This document shows positions 5,922 to 11,612 of a stretch of 29,919 nt of DNA, one piece after another (position 1 is the stretch's first letter; each line of letters opens with the position of its first letter). The DNA comes from a virus. The notes below the pieces were generated by a model that saw nothing but the letters and a program-made list of their open reading frames with translations, searched no databases and had not been told where the DNA came from. The stretch lies in the IMG/VR virus record IMGVR_UViG_3300025952_000005, positions 1 to 29,919 of that record; one strand, given 5' to 3'. A program made the translations under genes and the position numbers.

Positions 5922-6089
5922 ATGCTAACCAAAAAGCAGATTGAACAATTAAAACAACTTTCTATAGATAAGCCACATATTGGAATTATTTATCGGGATC
6001 TAATTGACACTATTGAGGAAATGGAAAAGGTAATCAGAAAAGTTAAGGGCAAAGATGAGTTTTTAGCCGAATACGAGGGGGAAGATTAA
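5922..6089 (+). CDS. Small helical hypothetical protein (55 aa)
   Basis: TTTAAGGAGAAACC precedes the ATG. The 55-residue product is almost wholly helical and Lys/Glu-rich (TKKQIEQLKQLSIDKP, then IEEMEKVIRKVKGKDEF). It may form a coiled coil. It is missed by length cutoffs but sits in a gap between two genes with a proper binding site. Confidence 0.55.
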   Translation: MLTKKQIEQLKQLSIDKPHIGIIYRDLIDTIEEMEKVIRKVKGKDEFLAEYEGED

Positions 6090-6090
6090 G

Positions 6091-6264
6091 ATGGCGAAAT
6101 GTCCTGAATGCGGTTCCGGCAATTATGTTGAGAACGCGCGACATAAAGATGTTATTTTTAGTGGATATAATGACAATGGCGAAGAGATAGAAAGCACAAT
6201 TACAATCTATGCTGATTTTTGTAAAGACTGTTTTTATAGATTTATCAGGGAGAAGGAGAATTGA
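6091..6264 (+). CDS. Small zinc-ribbon protein (57 aa)
   Basis: Starts one base after the previous stop. The pattern MAKCPECGSGNYVEN ... DFCKDCFYRF gives two CxxC knuckles about 37 residues apart, a classical zinc ribbon. The site is GAGGGGGAAG, which lies inside the preceding gene. The function is unknown; binding to nucleic acid or a polymerase is typical for such folds. Confidence 0.65.
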   Translation: MAKCPECGSGNYVENARHKDVIFSGYNDNGEEIESTITIYADFCKDCFYRFIREKEN

Positions 6265-6265
6265 C

Positions 6266-6316
6266 ATGACTAGAGAAGAAATCTTAACAGCCACGCCGGA
6301 GTGGCTGAACGAATAG
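6266..6316 (+). pseudogene. 5' fragment of a gene interrupted by an in-frame TAG
   Basis: ATG 6266 has a very good site (GAAGGAGAATTGAC) and encodes MTREEILTATPEWLNE, then TAG at 6314-6316. MTREEI...LN is a common opening of phage proteins that continue with a VAEKVMG-type phrase. Here the same frame continues after TAG with TAKVMGVEKEFWNS, so the stop seems to cut one gene into two. It could be a nonsense mutation or read-through; a genuine 16-aa peptide is less likely. Confidence 0.5.
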
Positions 6317-6328
6317 ACGGCAAAGGTT

Positions 6329-6565
6329 ATGGGCGTAGAGAAAGAATTTTGGAATTCGGTTTATGACATTCGACATGCTTATAAACTTGAAGAAAAAGTC
6401 AAGGAAATAAATCTAAAAGAAAGATATATGTGCGAGCTGATTGATGTAGTGCTACCTTCCGTTTGCAGACCCGAATTAATGACTCCTTCGGATTGGTTTG
6501 ATTTAGTTAACGCTACCCCAGAACAGCGAACAAAAGCCTTTCTGCTGGCTTGTTTGGAGGAATAA
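6329..6565 (+). CDS. Hypothetical phage protein, probably the C-terminal part of an interrupted gene
   Basis: 78 aa from ATG 6329, with almost no ribosome binding site (GCAAAGGTT). The frame is the same as the fragment starting at 6266, separated by one TAG. The middle is helical, and the end, TPEQRTKAFLLACLEE, resembles the C-terminus of phage proteins that start MTREE. Translation may begin here by coupling to the 16-codon upstream frame. The stop overlaps the next start (TAATG). Confidence 0.55.
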   Translation: MGVEKEFWNSVYDIRHAYKLEEKVKEINLKERYMCELIDVVLPSVCRPELMTPSDWFDLVNATPEQRTKAFLLACLEE

Positions 6566-6792
6566 TGAATAACCCTTGCCCTTGGCACAAACCCGTCAAA
6601 CTGTCATACAATGGCTGGAACGACTTCGCCAGCTCCCAAATTAAAGCTGGAAACAAGCAAAAGCAATGCCCTGTTTGTAAGCGGTATTTTTTCCCTTGCG
6701 AATGGGGAGAGGACGAGCACGAGATTTACAATTTGAAAGAGTTTAAAAGGCTTATAAATGAAAAGCGTAAACAAGAAACAATAGTCCCCTAA
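6565..6792 (+). CDS. Cys/His-rich hypothetical protein
   Basis: 75 aa from ATG 6565, which overlaps the previous TAA and follows TTGGAGGAA. CPWHK near the N-terminus, and CPVCKRYFFPCEWGEDEH about residues 34-50, predict a zinc site of the CxxC type. The C-terminus is a basic helix (NLKEFKRLINEKRKQE), suggesting nucleic-acid contact. A terminator overlaps the stop, so this is the last gene of the accessory operon. Confidence 0.65.
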   Translation: MNNPCPWHKPVKLSYNGWNDFASSQIKAGNKQKQCPVCKRYFFPCEWGEDEHEIYNLKEFKRLINEKRKQETIVP

Positions 6793-6805
6793 TGGGGATT
6801 TTTTC
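6783..6805 (+). terminator. Rho-independent terminator of the accessory operon
   Basis: AGTCCCC / GGGGATT stem (7 pairs, one G-T wobble) with loop TAAT, then a TTTTTTC run. It overlaps the last codons of the preceding gene. Confidence 0.8.
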
Positions 6806-6915
6806 TTTTACGTCCAACTCCCTAACTCCTAAAGGAGTGACGGGCTCCGACCGTAACTCTGGTCCCGGGATGATGGACCGGGCACCGGCCGAGATTATCC
6901 CTACTGACAAATCCC
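6806..6915. other. GC-rich structured island, unexplained
   Basis: This 110-base stretch is much richer in G and C than its AT-rich surroundings and is full of short inverted repeats: ACTCC-TAAA-GGAGT (6825-6838), GGTCC with GGACC (6861-6865 and 6874-6878), and CCGG-type stems. Both strands have open frames across it, but none has a binding site or a protein-like pattern. It may be a structured RNA or a scar of a mobile element. From about 6920 to 7058 I see nothing beyond a stray TTGACA without a good -10. Confidence 0.35.
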
Positions 6916-7058
6916 CCATCTTCATACATCTTGTACTTGACATTTTCCGTATACAATATAAAGTGGCTTGCCAGATTATTCTGTTGTGATATCATACGAA
7001 CATACATTCGCAGCAGTACGCTCTAGATCCCTTCGCTAGTTTACCGTAATATTCCTTC

Positions 7059-7087
7059 TTGTTAATAAAATGTTATGGGAGTATAAT
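7059..7087 (+). promoter_or_regulatory. Sigma-A-type promoter upstream of a small membrane peptide
   Basis: TTGTTA (7059-7064), 17-base spacer, TATAAT (7082-7087). The start would be near 7094, leaving a 30-base A-rich leader before AGGGGGAG and the TTG start at 7124. Confidence 0.55.
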
Positions 7088-7123
7088 ATAAATGTAAACA
7101 AAAACAAAAAGGGGGAGCTGTTC

Positions 7124-7243
7124 TTGGAGGATGAGCTGTATAAAATTGATGAAATTATTTTTGTAATGAATTCGTTAATTTTGTTGCTGATCATTCGAAA
7201 GGAGGCGATTACAAATAGTCATGGAATGAGGGTGGTAAAATAG
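7124..7243 (+). CDS. Possible small membrane peptide (39 aa, TTG start)
   Basis: It has its own promoter and an AAAGGGGGAGC site 7 bases before TTG. The peptide is MEDELYKIDEIIFVMNSL followed by ILLLIIRKEAITNS: a charged N-terminus, one hydrophobic helix (about 11-24) and a basic tail. This is the build of small phage toxins or type I toxin-like peptides, but no family signature is clear. Location next to attP is usual for lysogenic-conversion genes. An ATG at 7131 opens a different, shorter frame and is rejected. Confidence 0.4.
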   Translation: MEDELYKIDEIIFVMNSLILLLIIRKEAITNSHGMRVVK

Positions 7244-7260
7244 AAATACCAGCTAAACTT

Positions 7261-7282
7261 CTTTATACCAACTTTATACCAA
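7261..7282 (+). repeat. Tandem 11-bp direct repeats, left integrase arm site
   Basis: CTTTATACCAA occurs twice in tandem (7261-7271, 7272-7282). The identical pair is found again at 7517-7538, in the same orientation on the other side of the att core. Paired arm repeats flanking a core are the layout of lambda-type attP sites, where the integrase N-terminal domain binds the arms. Confidence 0.75.
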
Positions 7283-7399
7283 CAACTACGGAAAATAATA
7301 AAAAATAAGGGAAAACAATTTTATACAATATATGTAAATTATATGTTTTGTCTTGACTTTTAGGTAAAAAACGGGCAGCTAGGGAGCATAAACAAGATT

Positions 7400-7455
7400 C
7401 TTAAAATCCCTCGCTCCTAAAGAGCGTACCGGTTCGATTCCGGTCTTCGGCACCA
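7400..7455 (+). other. attP: Phage attachment-site core (attP): 3' part of tRNA-Leu(UAA)
   Basis: The 56 bases can be read as a tRNA-Leu 3' part: anticodon loop CTTAAAA (anticodon TAA), TCCCT, variable arm CGCTC-CTAAA-GAGCG, T arm ACCGG-TTCGATT-CCGGT, acceptor CTTCGGC, discriminator A and CCA. The 27-31 stem strand before it (AGATT) does not pair, and no 5' tRNA half exists, so it is not a functional tRNA. It is the phage copy of the identity block that restores the host tRNA on integration. The integrase gene lies about 180 bases away. Confidence 0.85.
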
Positions 7456-7465
7456 CAACATTATC

Positions 7466-7503
7466 AAGGGTTTACAGGTTGTTAACATAAACTGCAAACC
7501 CTT
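7466..7503. repeat. Inverted repeat beside the att core
   Basis: AAGGGTTT (7466-7473) is an exact inverse of AAACCCTT (7496-7503), 22 bases apart, between the core and the right arm repeats. It may be an excisionase or bending-protein site, or the remains of a terminator. The role is not determined. Confidence 0.35.
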
Positions 7504-7516
7504 TAAATTTGCCCTG

Positions 7517-7538
7517 CTTTATACCAACTTTATACCAA
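7517..7538 (+). repeat. Tandem 11-bp direct repeats, right integrase arm site
   Basis: A second exact pair of CTTTATACCAA (7517-7527, 7528-7538), 256 bases from the first pair and in the same orientation, with the att core between them. Confidence 0.75.
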
Positions 7539-7569
7539 ACTCTGAAAACCAGCGTCATTACTGCATTTT

Positions 7570-7604
7570 AAAGCGACCTGCCAAATTTGACAAGTCGCTT
7601 TTTA
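7570..7604. terminator. Terminator at the 3' end of the integrase gene
   Basis: AAAGCGAC (7570-7577) pairs with GTCGCTTT (7594-7601), with T-rich sequence on the plus side and a shorter T-run on the minus side. It lies just beyond the integrase stop and probably ends that leftward transcript. Confidence 0.6.
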
Positions 7605-7636
7605 TTTGCTATAATATTACCCGTTTTTACCCGATA

Positions 7637-8824
7637 TTACAAACCTGCTTCTCTGAATTTTTGATTAATCAATTCCATTGCATGATCTTGTGACCTGACT
7701 GTTTTGTGTACATACATTTGTTTTGTTGTCTGCGGGACTGCATGGCCTAAAATATCTTGTATAATCTCTAAAGGTACTCCAAGCTCATCGTATAACCATG
7801 TGGCGCATGAATGGCGCATACCGTGGAGTTTAATATATGGTAATGGATTATCTTCGTTATTTATTTGGTCAATTAACCATGCCCAGTAATTATCTCTAAT
7901 GTTTGAGTAGTTAACAGGTCTGCCGTCCTGAGTGGCTATTACTAATTCAAAATCATAATAGCGTTTGGCTTTCAATTCTTCAGCTCTTTGCTTCTTTTTT
8001 AGCTCTCTTAATGCATCAGACACTACCGGTAACATTCTAATATCCCGGATGGAGCTTTGATTTTTAGTCTTTTTTAGCAAAGTTTTAATATTCTCTAAAT
8101 CATAAACTTTATTTAGCGTAATTGACCGTTTGATATGGATTACCATATTTTTAAAGTCAATGCAGTCCCACGTTAACCCCATAATTTCCCCCAGCCGCAT
8201 TCCAGCGCCGAAGCCCATTAAAAATAGTTCATAATACCGTCGTTCTTTTGCATGCTGTAGAAAATAGGTTATTTGTTTACCTGTCCATGTTGGGGCGATA
8301 TACTTTTCTTTTTCACCGCGTTTAATTTTTTCGGCCAAATTATATTTAATATCTAGATCATCGTCCTCGATAATGACCGCCCATAGTTTGTGGAGGATTC
8401 TATATGCTGATTCCGCCTTGCAGGTTGATTGCTCATATAAATCATCATAAAGATTTTGTAAGTCCCGTGCTTTAATCTCTGTGAGTTTTAAACCGCCAAT
8501 TTCGGGGATGATATGTAACCGCAGCCGTTTTTCGTACCATTCATAAGTTCCCTTGGCAATTCGGCCACGGCTTACCGCACGTTGCGTGTCTTCCAAAAAT
8601 ATTTTGGCATATTTTTCTACCGTTACAGCGGTTGGTTCTACAAAAACATTTCGCCGTCGATCAGTGTTGATATCGTCTCGCTCGTCTTTGGCAGTTTCAA
8701 GGGTTTTCGCCTTTAATTTGATCCACTTCTTTATATATTCTCCATTGATTTTACCTTTTCGGATTCCGAGAAAATATGCGTCACCTCTTTTAATTATTGT
8801 ACCTTTTCCGTTTTTTTCTCTCAC
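7637..8824 (-). CDS. int: Tyrosine-type site-specific integrase
   Basis: 395 aa, GTG start with AAGAAGGTGA upstream. Domains: AP2-like arm-binding N-terminus (about 1-60), SAM-like core-binding domain (about 65-165), catalytic domain (about 170-390). Active-site residues are visible: Arg210 in GAGMRLGEIMGL, a probable beta-hairpin Lys near 254, His334 and Arg337 in LHGMRHSC, His361 in ILGHAV, and nucleophile Tyr371 in KQMYVH. Length is normal for Firmicutes phage integrases. It catalyses recombination between attP (7400-7455) and the host tRNA-Leu gene; the 11-bp arm repeats next door are its likely arm sites. A stem-loop lies between it and the repressor gene. Confidence 0.96.
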   Translation of the reverse strand: MREKNGKGTIIKRGDAYFLGIRKGKINGEYIKKWIKLKAKTLETAKDERDDINTDRRRNVFVEPTAVTVEKYAKIFLEDTQRAVSRGRIAKGTYEWYEKRLRLHIIPEIGGLKLTEIKARDLQNLYDDLYEQSTCKAESAYRILHKLWAVIIEDDDLDIKYNLAEKIKRGEKEKYIAPTWTGKQITYFLQHAKERRYYELFLMGFGAGMRLGEIMGLTWDCIDFKNMVIHIKRSITLNKVYDLENIKTLLKKTKNQSSIRDIRMLPVVSDALRELKKKQRAEELKAKRYYDFELVIATQDGRPVNYSNIRDNYWAWLIDQINNEDNPLPYIKLHGMRHSCATWLYDELGVPLEIIQDILGHAVPQTTKQMYVHKTVRSQDHAMELINQKFREAGL

Positions 8825-8856
8825 AAAATCACCTTCTTGACTTTATAATCTATGTA

Positions 8857-8880
8857 AAAAGATGACTTGCGTCATCTTGT
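8857..8880 (-). terminator. Terminator of the repressor transcript
   Basis: AAGATGAC-TTGC-GTCATCTT (8859-8878), a perfect 8-bp stem; on the minus strand it is followed by TTTTTAC. It sits 6 bases after the repressor gene and before the integrase start, so integrase may be partly uncoupled from repressor transcription. Confidence 0.75.
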
Positions 8881-8885
8881 TGTTG

Positions 8886-9275
8886 TCATGCCCGATCTTG
8901 CTTAGTTGCTGAGGGTTCGCTAAACATTTCCTCAAGGTTTTCTAATGTGTTTAACATCATGTGTTGACCCACAGTTGGCAATGCATGGAATCTTCGTACC
9001 AGATCTGCATCTTCTGGAGTAAAACTAGTCTCTTTATTAGATACAACATGATTGCGGATAGCTTCTATACTGTTCAATCCATCATCCTCGATAATATTAC
9101 TTTTTTTAAATCCGAAGTAATCTGCAATTTTTTGGATTGCTCCCATACGGGGTTCCTTTATACCAATTTCCCAAGTTGAAACCGCTTTGTCTGTTACTCC
9201 TGCTATTTCTGCTAAATCTTTTTGCGATAAATCATATATTTGGCGCAACCGTTTAATGTTTTCTCCAATGTTCAT
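8886..9275 (-). CDS. CI-like phage repressor, XRE-family HTH
   Basis: 129 aa. Residues 3-58 form an HTH_3 domain: IKRLRQIYDLSQKDLAEIAG with the recognition helix TDKAVSTWEIG. The C-terminal half is short, with no LexA-like peptidase Ser/Lys dyad visible, so it probably is not cleaved by RecA* and may be inactivated by the antirepressors (KilA-N or AntA/AntB proteins). AAGAAGGGAATTGAC precedes the ATG. It faces a Cro-like gene across a divergent promoter region with TCTAC-N5-GTAGA palindromes, which it most likely binds to maintain lysogeny. Confidence 0.9.
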   Translation of the reverse strand: MNIGENIKRLRQIYDLSQKDLAEIAGVTDKAVSTWEIGIKEPRMGAIQKIADYFGFKKSNIIEDDGLNSIEAIRNHVVSNKETSFTPEDADLVRRFHALPTVGQHMMLNTLENLEEMFSEPSATKQDRA

Positions 9276-9308
9276 TTTGTCAATTCCCTTCTTAACTAAT
9301 ATATGTAT

Positions 9309-9337
9309 AATATAAACTTAAAGTAGAAAAAAGTCAA
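9309..9337 (-). promoter_or_regulatory. Repressor promoter (PRM-like)
   Basis: Minus strand TTGACT (9332-9337), 17-base spacer, TATATT (9309-9314). An imperfect operator half-palindrome lies inside the spacer (9313-9327). Confidence 0.65.
9313..9327. promoter_or_regulatory. Imperfect operator in the repressor promoter
   Basis: TAAACTTAAAGTAGA matches TCTAC-N5-GTAGA in the right half (GTAGA) and 3 of 5 positions in the left half. It overlaps the spacer of the repressor promoter, so it could mediate autoregulation. Confidence 0.4.
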
Positions 9338-9368
9338 CATTTTTTCGAAAAAAATCTACTGAAAAGTG

Positions 9369-9397
9369 TTGACAGTCTACCATAAGTAGAGTATTAT
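9369..9397 (+). promoter_or_regulatory. Rightward early promoter (PR-like)
   Basis: TTGACA (9369-9374), 17-base spacer, TATTAT (9392-9397). Transcribes the Cro-like gene and the long early operon. Its spacer is occupied by a perfect operator. Confidence 0.8.
9376..9390. promoter_or_regulatory. Operator O1 in the PR spacer
   Basis: TCTACCATAAGTAGA: TCTAC-N5-GTAGA, a perfect 5+5 palindrome lying exactly between the -35 and -10 boxes of PR. The same architecture recurs at 9625-9639. Confidence 0.7.
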
Positions 9398-9431
9398 ATA
9401 AATGTAACAATTGAGAAACGAGGTGGTAGAA

Positions 9432-9620
9432 ATGACTTACACTCCTAAACAGGCACGAATCTTACACGATTTAACCCAAGAGAACGTTGCAGATGTTTTG
9501 AAAGTCCATGTCCAAACTTATCGAAAGCTTGAAACCGATCCCGACAAATTTACAATCGAACAAGCCAAAATTTTTTCTGAGTTTGTAGGGATACCCTGCG
9601 ATCAGATTTTTTTTAGTTAA
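9432..9620 (+). CDS. Cro-like XRE-family HTH regulator
   Basis: 62 aa from ATG 9432, seven bases after GAGGTGG; an in-frame TTG at 9411 lies before that site and is rejected. The protein is one HTH domain: TPKQARILHDLTQENVADVL, recognition helix KVHVQTYRKLETDP, ending in IPCDQIFFS, typical of Cro/XRE minis in Firmicutes phages. It is the first gene transcribed from PR, opposite the CI-like repressor. It should bind the same TCTAC-N5-GTAGA sites and turn down the repressor in lytic growth. Confidence 0.85.
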   Translation: MTYTPKQARILHDLTQENVADVLKVHVQTYRKLETDPDKFTIEQAKIFSEFVGIPCDQIFFS

Positions 9621-9624
9621 AAAT

Positions 9625-9639
9625 TCTACTTTTAGTAGA
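9625..9639. promoter_or_regulatory. Operator O2 downstream of the Cro-like gene
   Basis: TCTACTTTTAGTAGA, an exact second TCTAC-N5-GTAGA palindrome, 235 bases downstream of O1, in the gap between the Cro-like gene and the KilA-N gene. No promoter is obvious here, so it may be used for looping or as a roadblock. Confidence 0.6.
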
Positions 9640-9662
9640 TAACAAAAAGGAGGGCTGATAAA

Positions 9663-10415
9663 ATGGACAATATCATTAAAAAGAATTTTCACGGAATCCA
9701 AATTGCTTTTGAAGGCAAGGAAAAGATCAGTTTAAATGATTTATGGAAAGCCGCTGGCGAACCCGCCAACAAAGATCCACGTCAATGGTCAAGATTACCA
9801 CAAACCGAAGAATTTTTAATCGAAGCGGCATTAAAGTTAAATGTGGAAAAATCCCACATTATAAAAACCAAGCGCGGTAAGGGCGGCGGCACTTGGGGAC
9901 ATTGGCAAATAGCTTTAGAGTATGCCCGGTACTTATCCCCCGAACTTGCAATTTGGACAAACCAAGTTGTCAGGGAACGTTTGGAAGAGGAACGCAGTCC
10001 GGAATTAGCCTATAGTCGAGGCCGTGAAAGGGCGATTAAAGGTTGGCAAAAGCAGGGCAAGTCAGAACAATGGATTACCGTCCGGTTAAAATCGATTGAT
10101 GCCACTAAGCAAAATGTGAAGGTTTTAGGATGCCACGGTCATGATTCTAAAGTTTTCCCGATGTGTGCTGACGCAACAAATGTTGCCGTTATCGGAATGA
10201 AAGCCAAGGAATTTAAGGCGGTCAATAATCTTCCGGCCTCAGCGAGTACTAGGGATCATTTAAGTGAGATTCAACTTTTAGAAATTGCCCTTACGAATGC
10301 AGTGAGCGCCCAACGGATTGAGGAACAGGATGTTTACGGGAATGAGCGATGCGCCAATGTTCATTCGGTAGTCGGACAAAGGGTTGCTAATGCAGTGAAT
10401 ATGAGGGGGATTTAG
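9663..10415 (+). CDS. KilA-N domain protein, probable antirepressor
   Basis: 250 aa, AAAAAGGAGGGCTGATAAA upstream. Residues about 1-110 are a KilA-N DNA-binding domain: IAFEGKEKISLNDLWKAAGE and GGTWGHWQIALEYARYLSPE are its hallmark phrases. The C-terminal part (about 120-250) contains SRGRERAIKGWQKQGKSEQW and a domain seen in phage antirepressor-like proteins. Such proteins commonly counter the CI repressor. The gene is second in the early operon, right behind operator O2. The KilA-N family is certain; the antirepressor role is inferred from gene order. Confidence 0.85.
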   Translation: MDNIIKKNFHGIQIAFEGKEKISLNDLWKAAGEPANKDPRQWSRLPQTEEFLIEAALKLNVEKSHIIKTKRGKGGGTWGHWQIALEYARYLSPELAIWTNQVVRERLEEERSPELAYSRGRERAIKGWQKQGKSEQWITVRLKSIDATKQNVKVLGCHGHDSKVFPMCADATNVAVIGMKAKEFKAVNNLPASASTRDHLSEIQLLEIALTNAVSAQRIEEQDVYGNERCANVHSVVGQRVANAVNMRGI

Positions 10416-10416
10416 C

Positions 10417-10695
10417 ATGAACAAACATTTGATTTTATCGGTAGCTTTAAACGAGTTAAATCACATTTCGAGCGGTAATAAATACTATTTGGCAATGGAA
10501 AATGATCCGGCACGAAATGTCATCATTTTAGAAAACGAAAAAGAAAATGACATGGAAGTTATTTGTTATCTTGACCAAATTGAATCTTTTACGGTTGGTG
10601 ACGGGTATATTTTGCTAAATGAAAAAGACGGCTCGGTGATGAGACTGGACGAAAATGACGCAGATTGGATTGAGGTTGGAGAGAAGGTGATCTAA
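10417..10695 (+). CDS. Hypothetical early protein (92 aa)
   Basis: Starts one base after the previous stop, and its own stop overlaps the next ATG (TAATG). Acidic, with beta-like segments (KYYLAMENDPARNVIILENE; VGDGYILLNEKDGSVMRLDE). No family is recognised; it may be a small phage modulator. The tight spacing argues for a real gene in the early operon. Confidence 0.65.
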   Translation: MNKHLILSVALNELNHISSGNKYYLAMENDPARNVIILENEKENDMEVICYLDQIESFTVGDGYILLNEKDGSVMRLDENDADWIEVGEKVI

Positions 10696-10895
10696 TGCCA
10701 CGTAAACCGCAACCAGAGGTAATGAGCGTTAACGAAGCCCGGAAGTATCTTAAAAAGCGGCATACGGTGGTTATGAAGCTTGTAGAAGATGGGGAGATAC
10801 CGGCGCGGAAAATCGGGTGCCAATATCGGATAAGCAAGGCGGCACTGGATCAATGGTTGGCCAGAGGCGATGCCTCTGCGAACTATTCGGGGTAA
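10695..10895 (+). CDS. Excisionase-like MerR-type HTH protein
   Basis: 66 aa. VMSVNEARKYLKKRHTVVMK then LVEDGEIPARKIGCQYRISK and ALDQWLARG form the HTH_17/excisionase fold: two helices, a wing with GEIPARKIG, and a final Trp helix. This family includes Xis proteins that bend DNA at att sites and direct excision. It starts on the previous stop. The distance to the integrase does not exclude a Xis role, since it is expressed early from PR; a plain regulator is the alternative. Confidence 0.8.
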   Translation: MPRKPQPEVMSVNEARKYLKKRHTVVMKLVEDGEIPARKIGCQYRISKAALDQWLARGDASANYSG

Positions 10896-10919
10896 CGGAG
10901 AAGTGAAGGGAGATACGAA

Positions 10920-11066
10920 ATGAACCAAGGCGATAAAATAACAATCGGTTACGGCGAATGCTTGTGTGACACCTGTAAACACAACGAAATATCTTTTGAT
11001 GATCCCCCGTGCGACGAATGCAGTATTGCCTGCGTGTTATACGAACCGAAAGGAGAGACGAAATGA
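10920..11066 (+). CDS. Small Cys-rich protein (48 aa)
   Basis: AAGGGAGATACGAA upstream of ATG. ECLCDTCKHNE at about 14-23 and CDECSIAC at about 31-38 give three CxxC pairs, a small zinc or iron-binding knuckle. The stop overlaps the next start (ATGA). The function is unknown; the Cys pattern plus overlap supports coding. Confidence 0.6.
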   Translation: MNQGDKITIGYGECLCDTCKHNEISFDDPPCDECSIACVLYEPKGETK

Positions 11067-11344
11067 ACTCAGAGCTAAACACCAAGCTTGAAGAGCTTAC
11101 CAAGACCCTTGAAGATATCGGATTCAAAGAGTTCGCAATTGAAATCAGACAACATGATTGCACGGAAACACAAGCTCAAAAAATTATGAGAAAGATTGAC
11201 AAACGTGAACGTGCCATATGTGAATCTTTTAGGGGCGATGACGGCGAAATCACTGATTGGCTCGAAACCACGTTAAGACCGTTCCCGAACGAAATTAAAA
11301 TCTATTGTTTTTATACTCCGGACGAGGAGGCCGTGAATGTTTGA
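11063..11344 (+). CDS. Hypothetical helical protein (93 aa)
   Basis: ATG 11063 follows GAAAGGAGAGACGA and overlaps the previous stop; the upstream frame extension to 11009 lies inside the preceding gene and is rejected. The protein is strongly helical (NTKLEELTKTLEDIGFKEFA; QAQKIMRKIDKRERAICE) and acidic. No family is recognised. It overlaps the next gene start by 8 bases. Confidence 0.6.
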   Translation: MNSELNTKLEELTKTLEDIGFKEFAIEIRQHDCTETQAQKIMRKIDKRERAICESFRGDDGEITDWLETTLRPFPNEIKIYCFYTPDEEAVNV

Positions 11345-11597
11345 CAAGGATCTAAAAAAGTATCCCTGGCTTGCTGATTTTCGAATAATATCTGACGGTT
11401 TTGAAATGAATCTGTCGCCGCCCTGCAAGCCTAAGAAACCTTTTGATTTCGAAGTAAATTTAACGACACCCTGCAAGCCCGAGAAACCCCTCGATGATGA
11501 ATTTCATTTCCCTAGCCTGCATCATAAAAGATTTCACCGGTGGGAAATGGTACGGGTGGACAAGCTTATCAAGGGTTTGGAATCACAATTTAAATAA
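11337..11597 (+). CDS. Hypothetical protein with tandem CKP repeats
   Basis: 86 aa, GAGGAGGCCGTGA upstream. A 16-residue unit is repeated in the middle: EMNLSPPCKPKKPFDF then EVNLTTPCKPEKPLDD, encoded by adjacent 48-bp units (11403-11450, 11451-11498). Each carries one Cys within PCKPxKP, suggesting a paired metal or protein-binding loop. The protein starts with an acidic LKKYPWLADF segment. It is unknown, but the repeat makes it recognisable. Confidence 0.6.
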   Translation: MFDKDLKKYPWLADFRIISDGFEMNLSPPCKPKKPFDFEVNLTTPCKPEKPLDDEFHFPSLHHKRFHRWEMVRVDKLIKGLESQFK

Positions 11598-11612
11598 TAG
11601 GGGGAAATGGCA

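Noticed and set aside
6266-6565. Genome-wide TAG recoding
   Set aside because: TAG ends many genes here in the normal way (for example 134, 1710, 2014, 17712).
6752-7007. Frames on both strands over the GC-rich island (6792-6989 plus, 6752-6943 and 6822-7007 minus)
   Set aside because: No ribosome sites, no recognisable protein pattern, and three frames are open at once because the DNA is GC-rich and stop-poor.
7400-7455. A functional tRNA-Leu gene
   Set aside because: Only the 3' part from the anticodon loop is present; the D arm and 5' acceptor strand are missing, so it is an attachment-site core.
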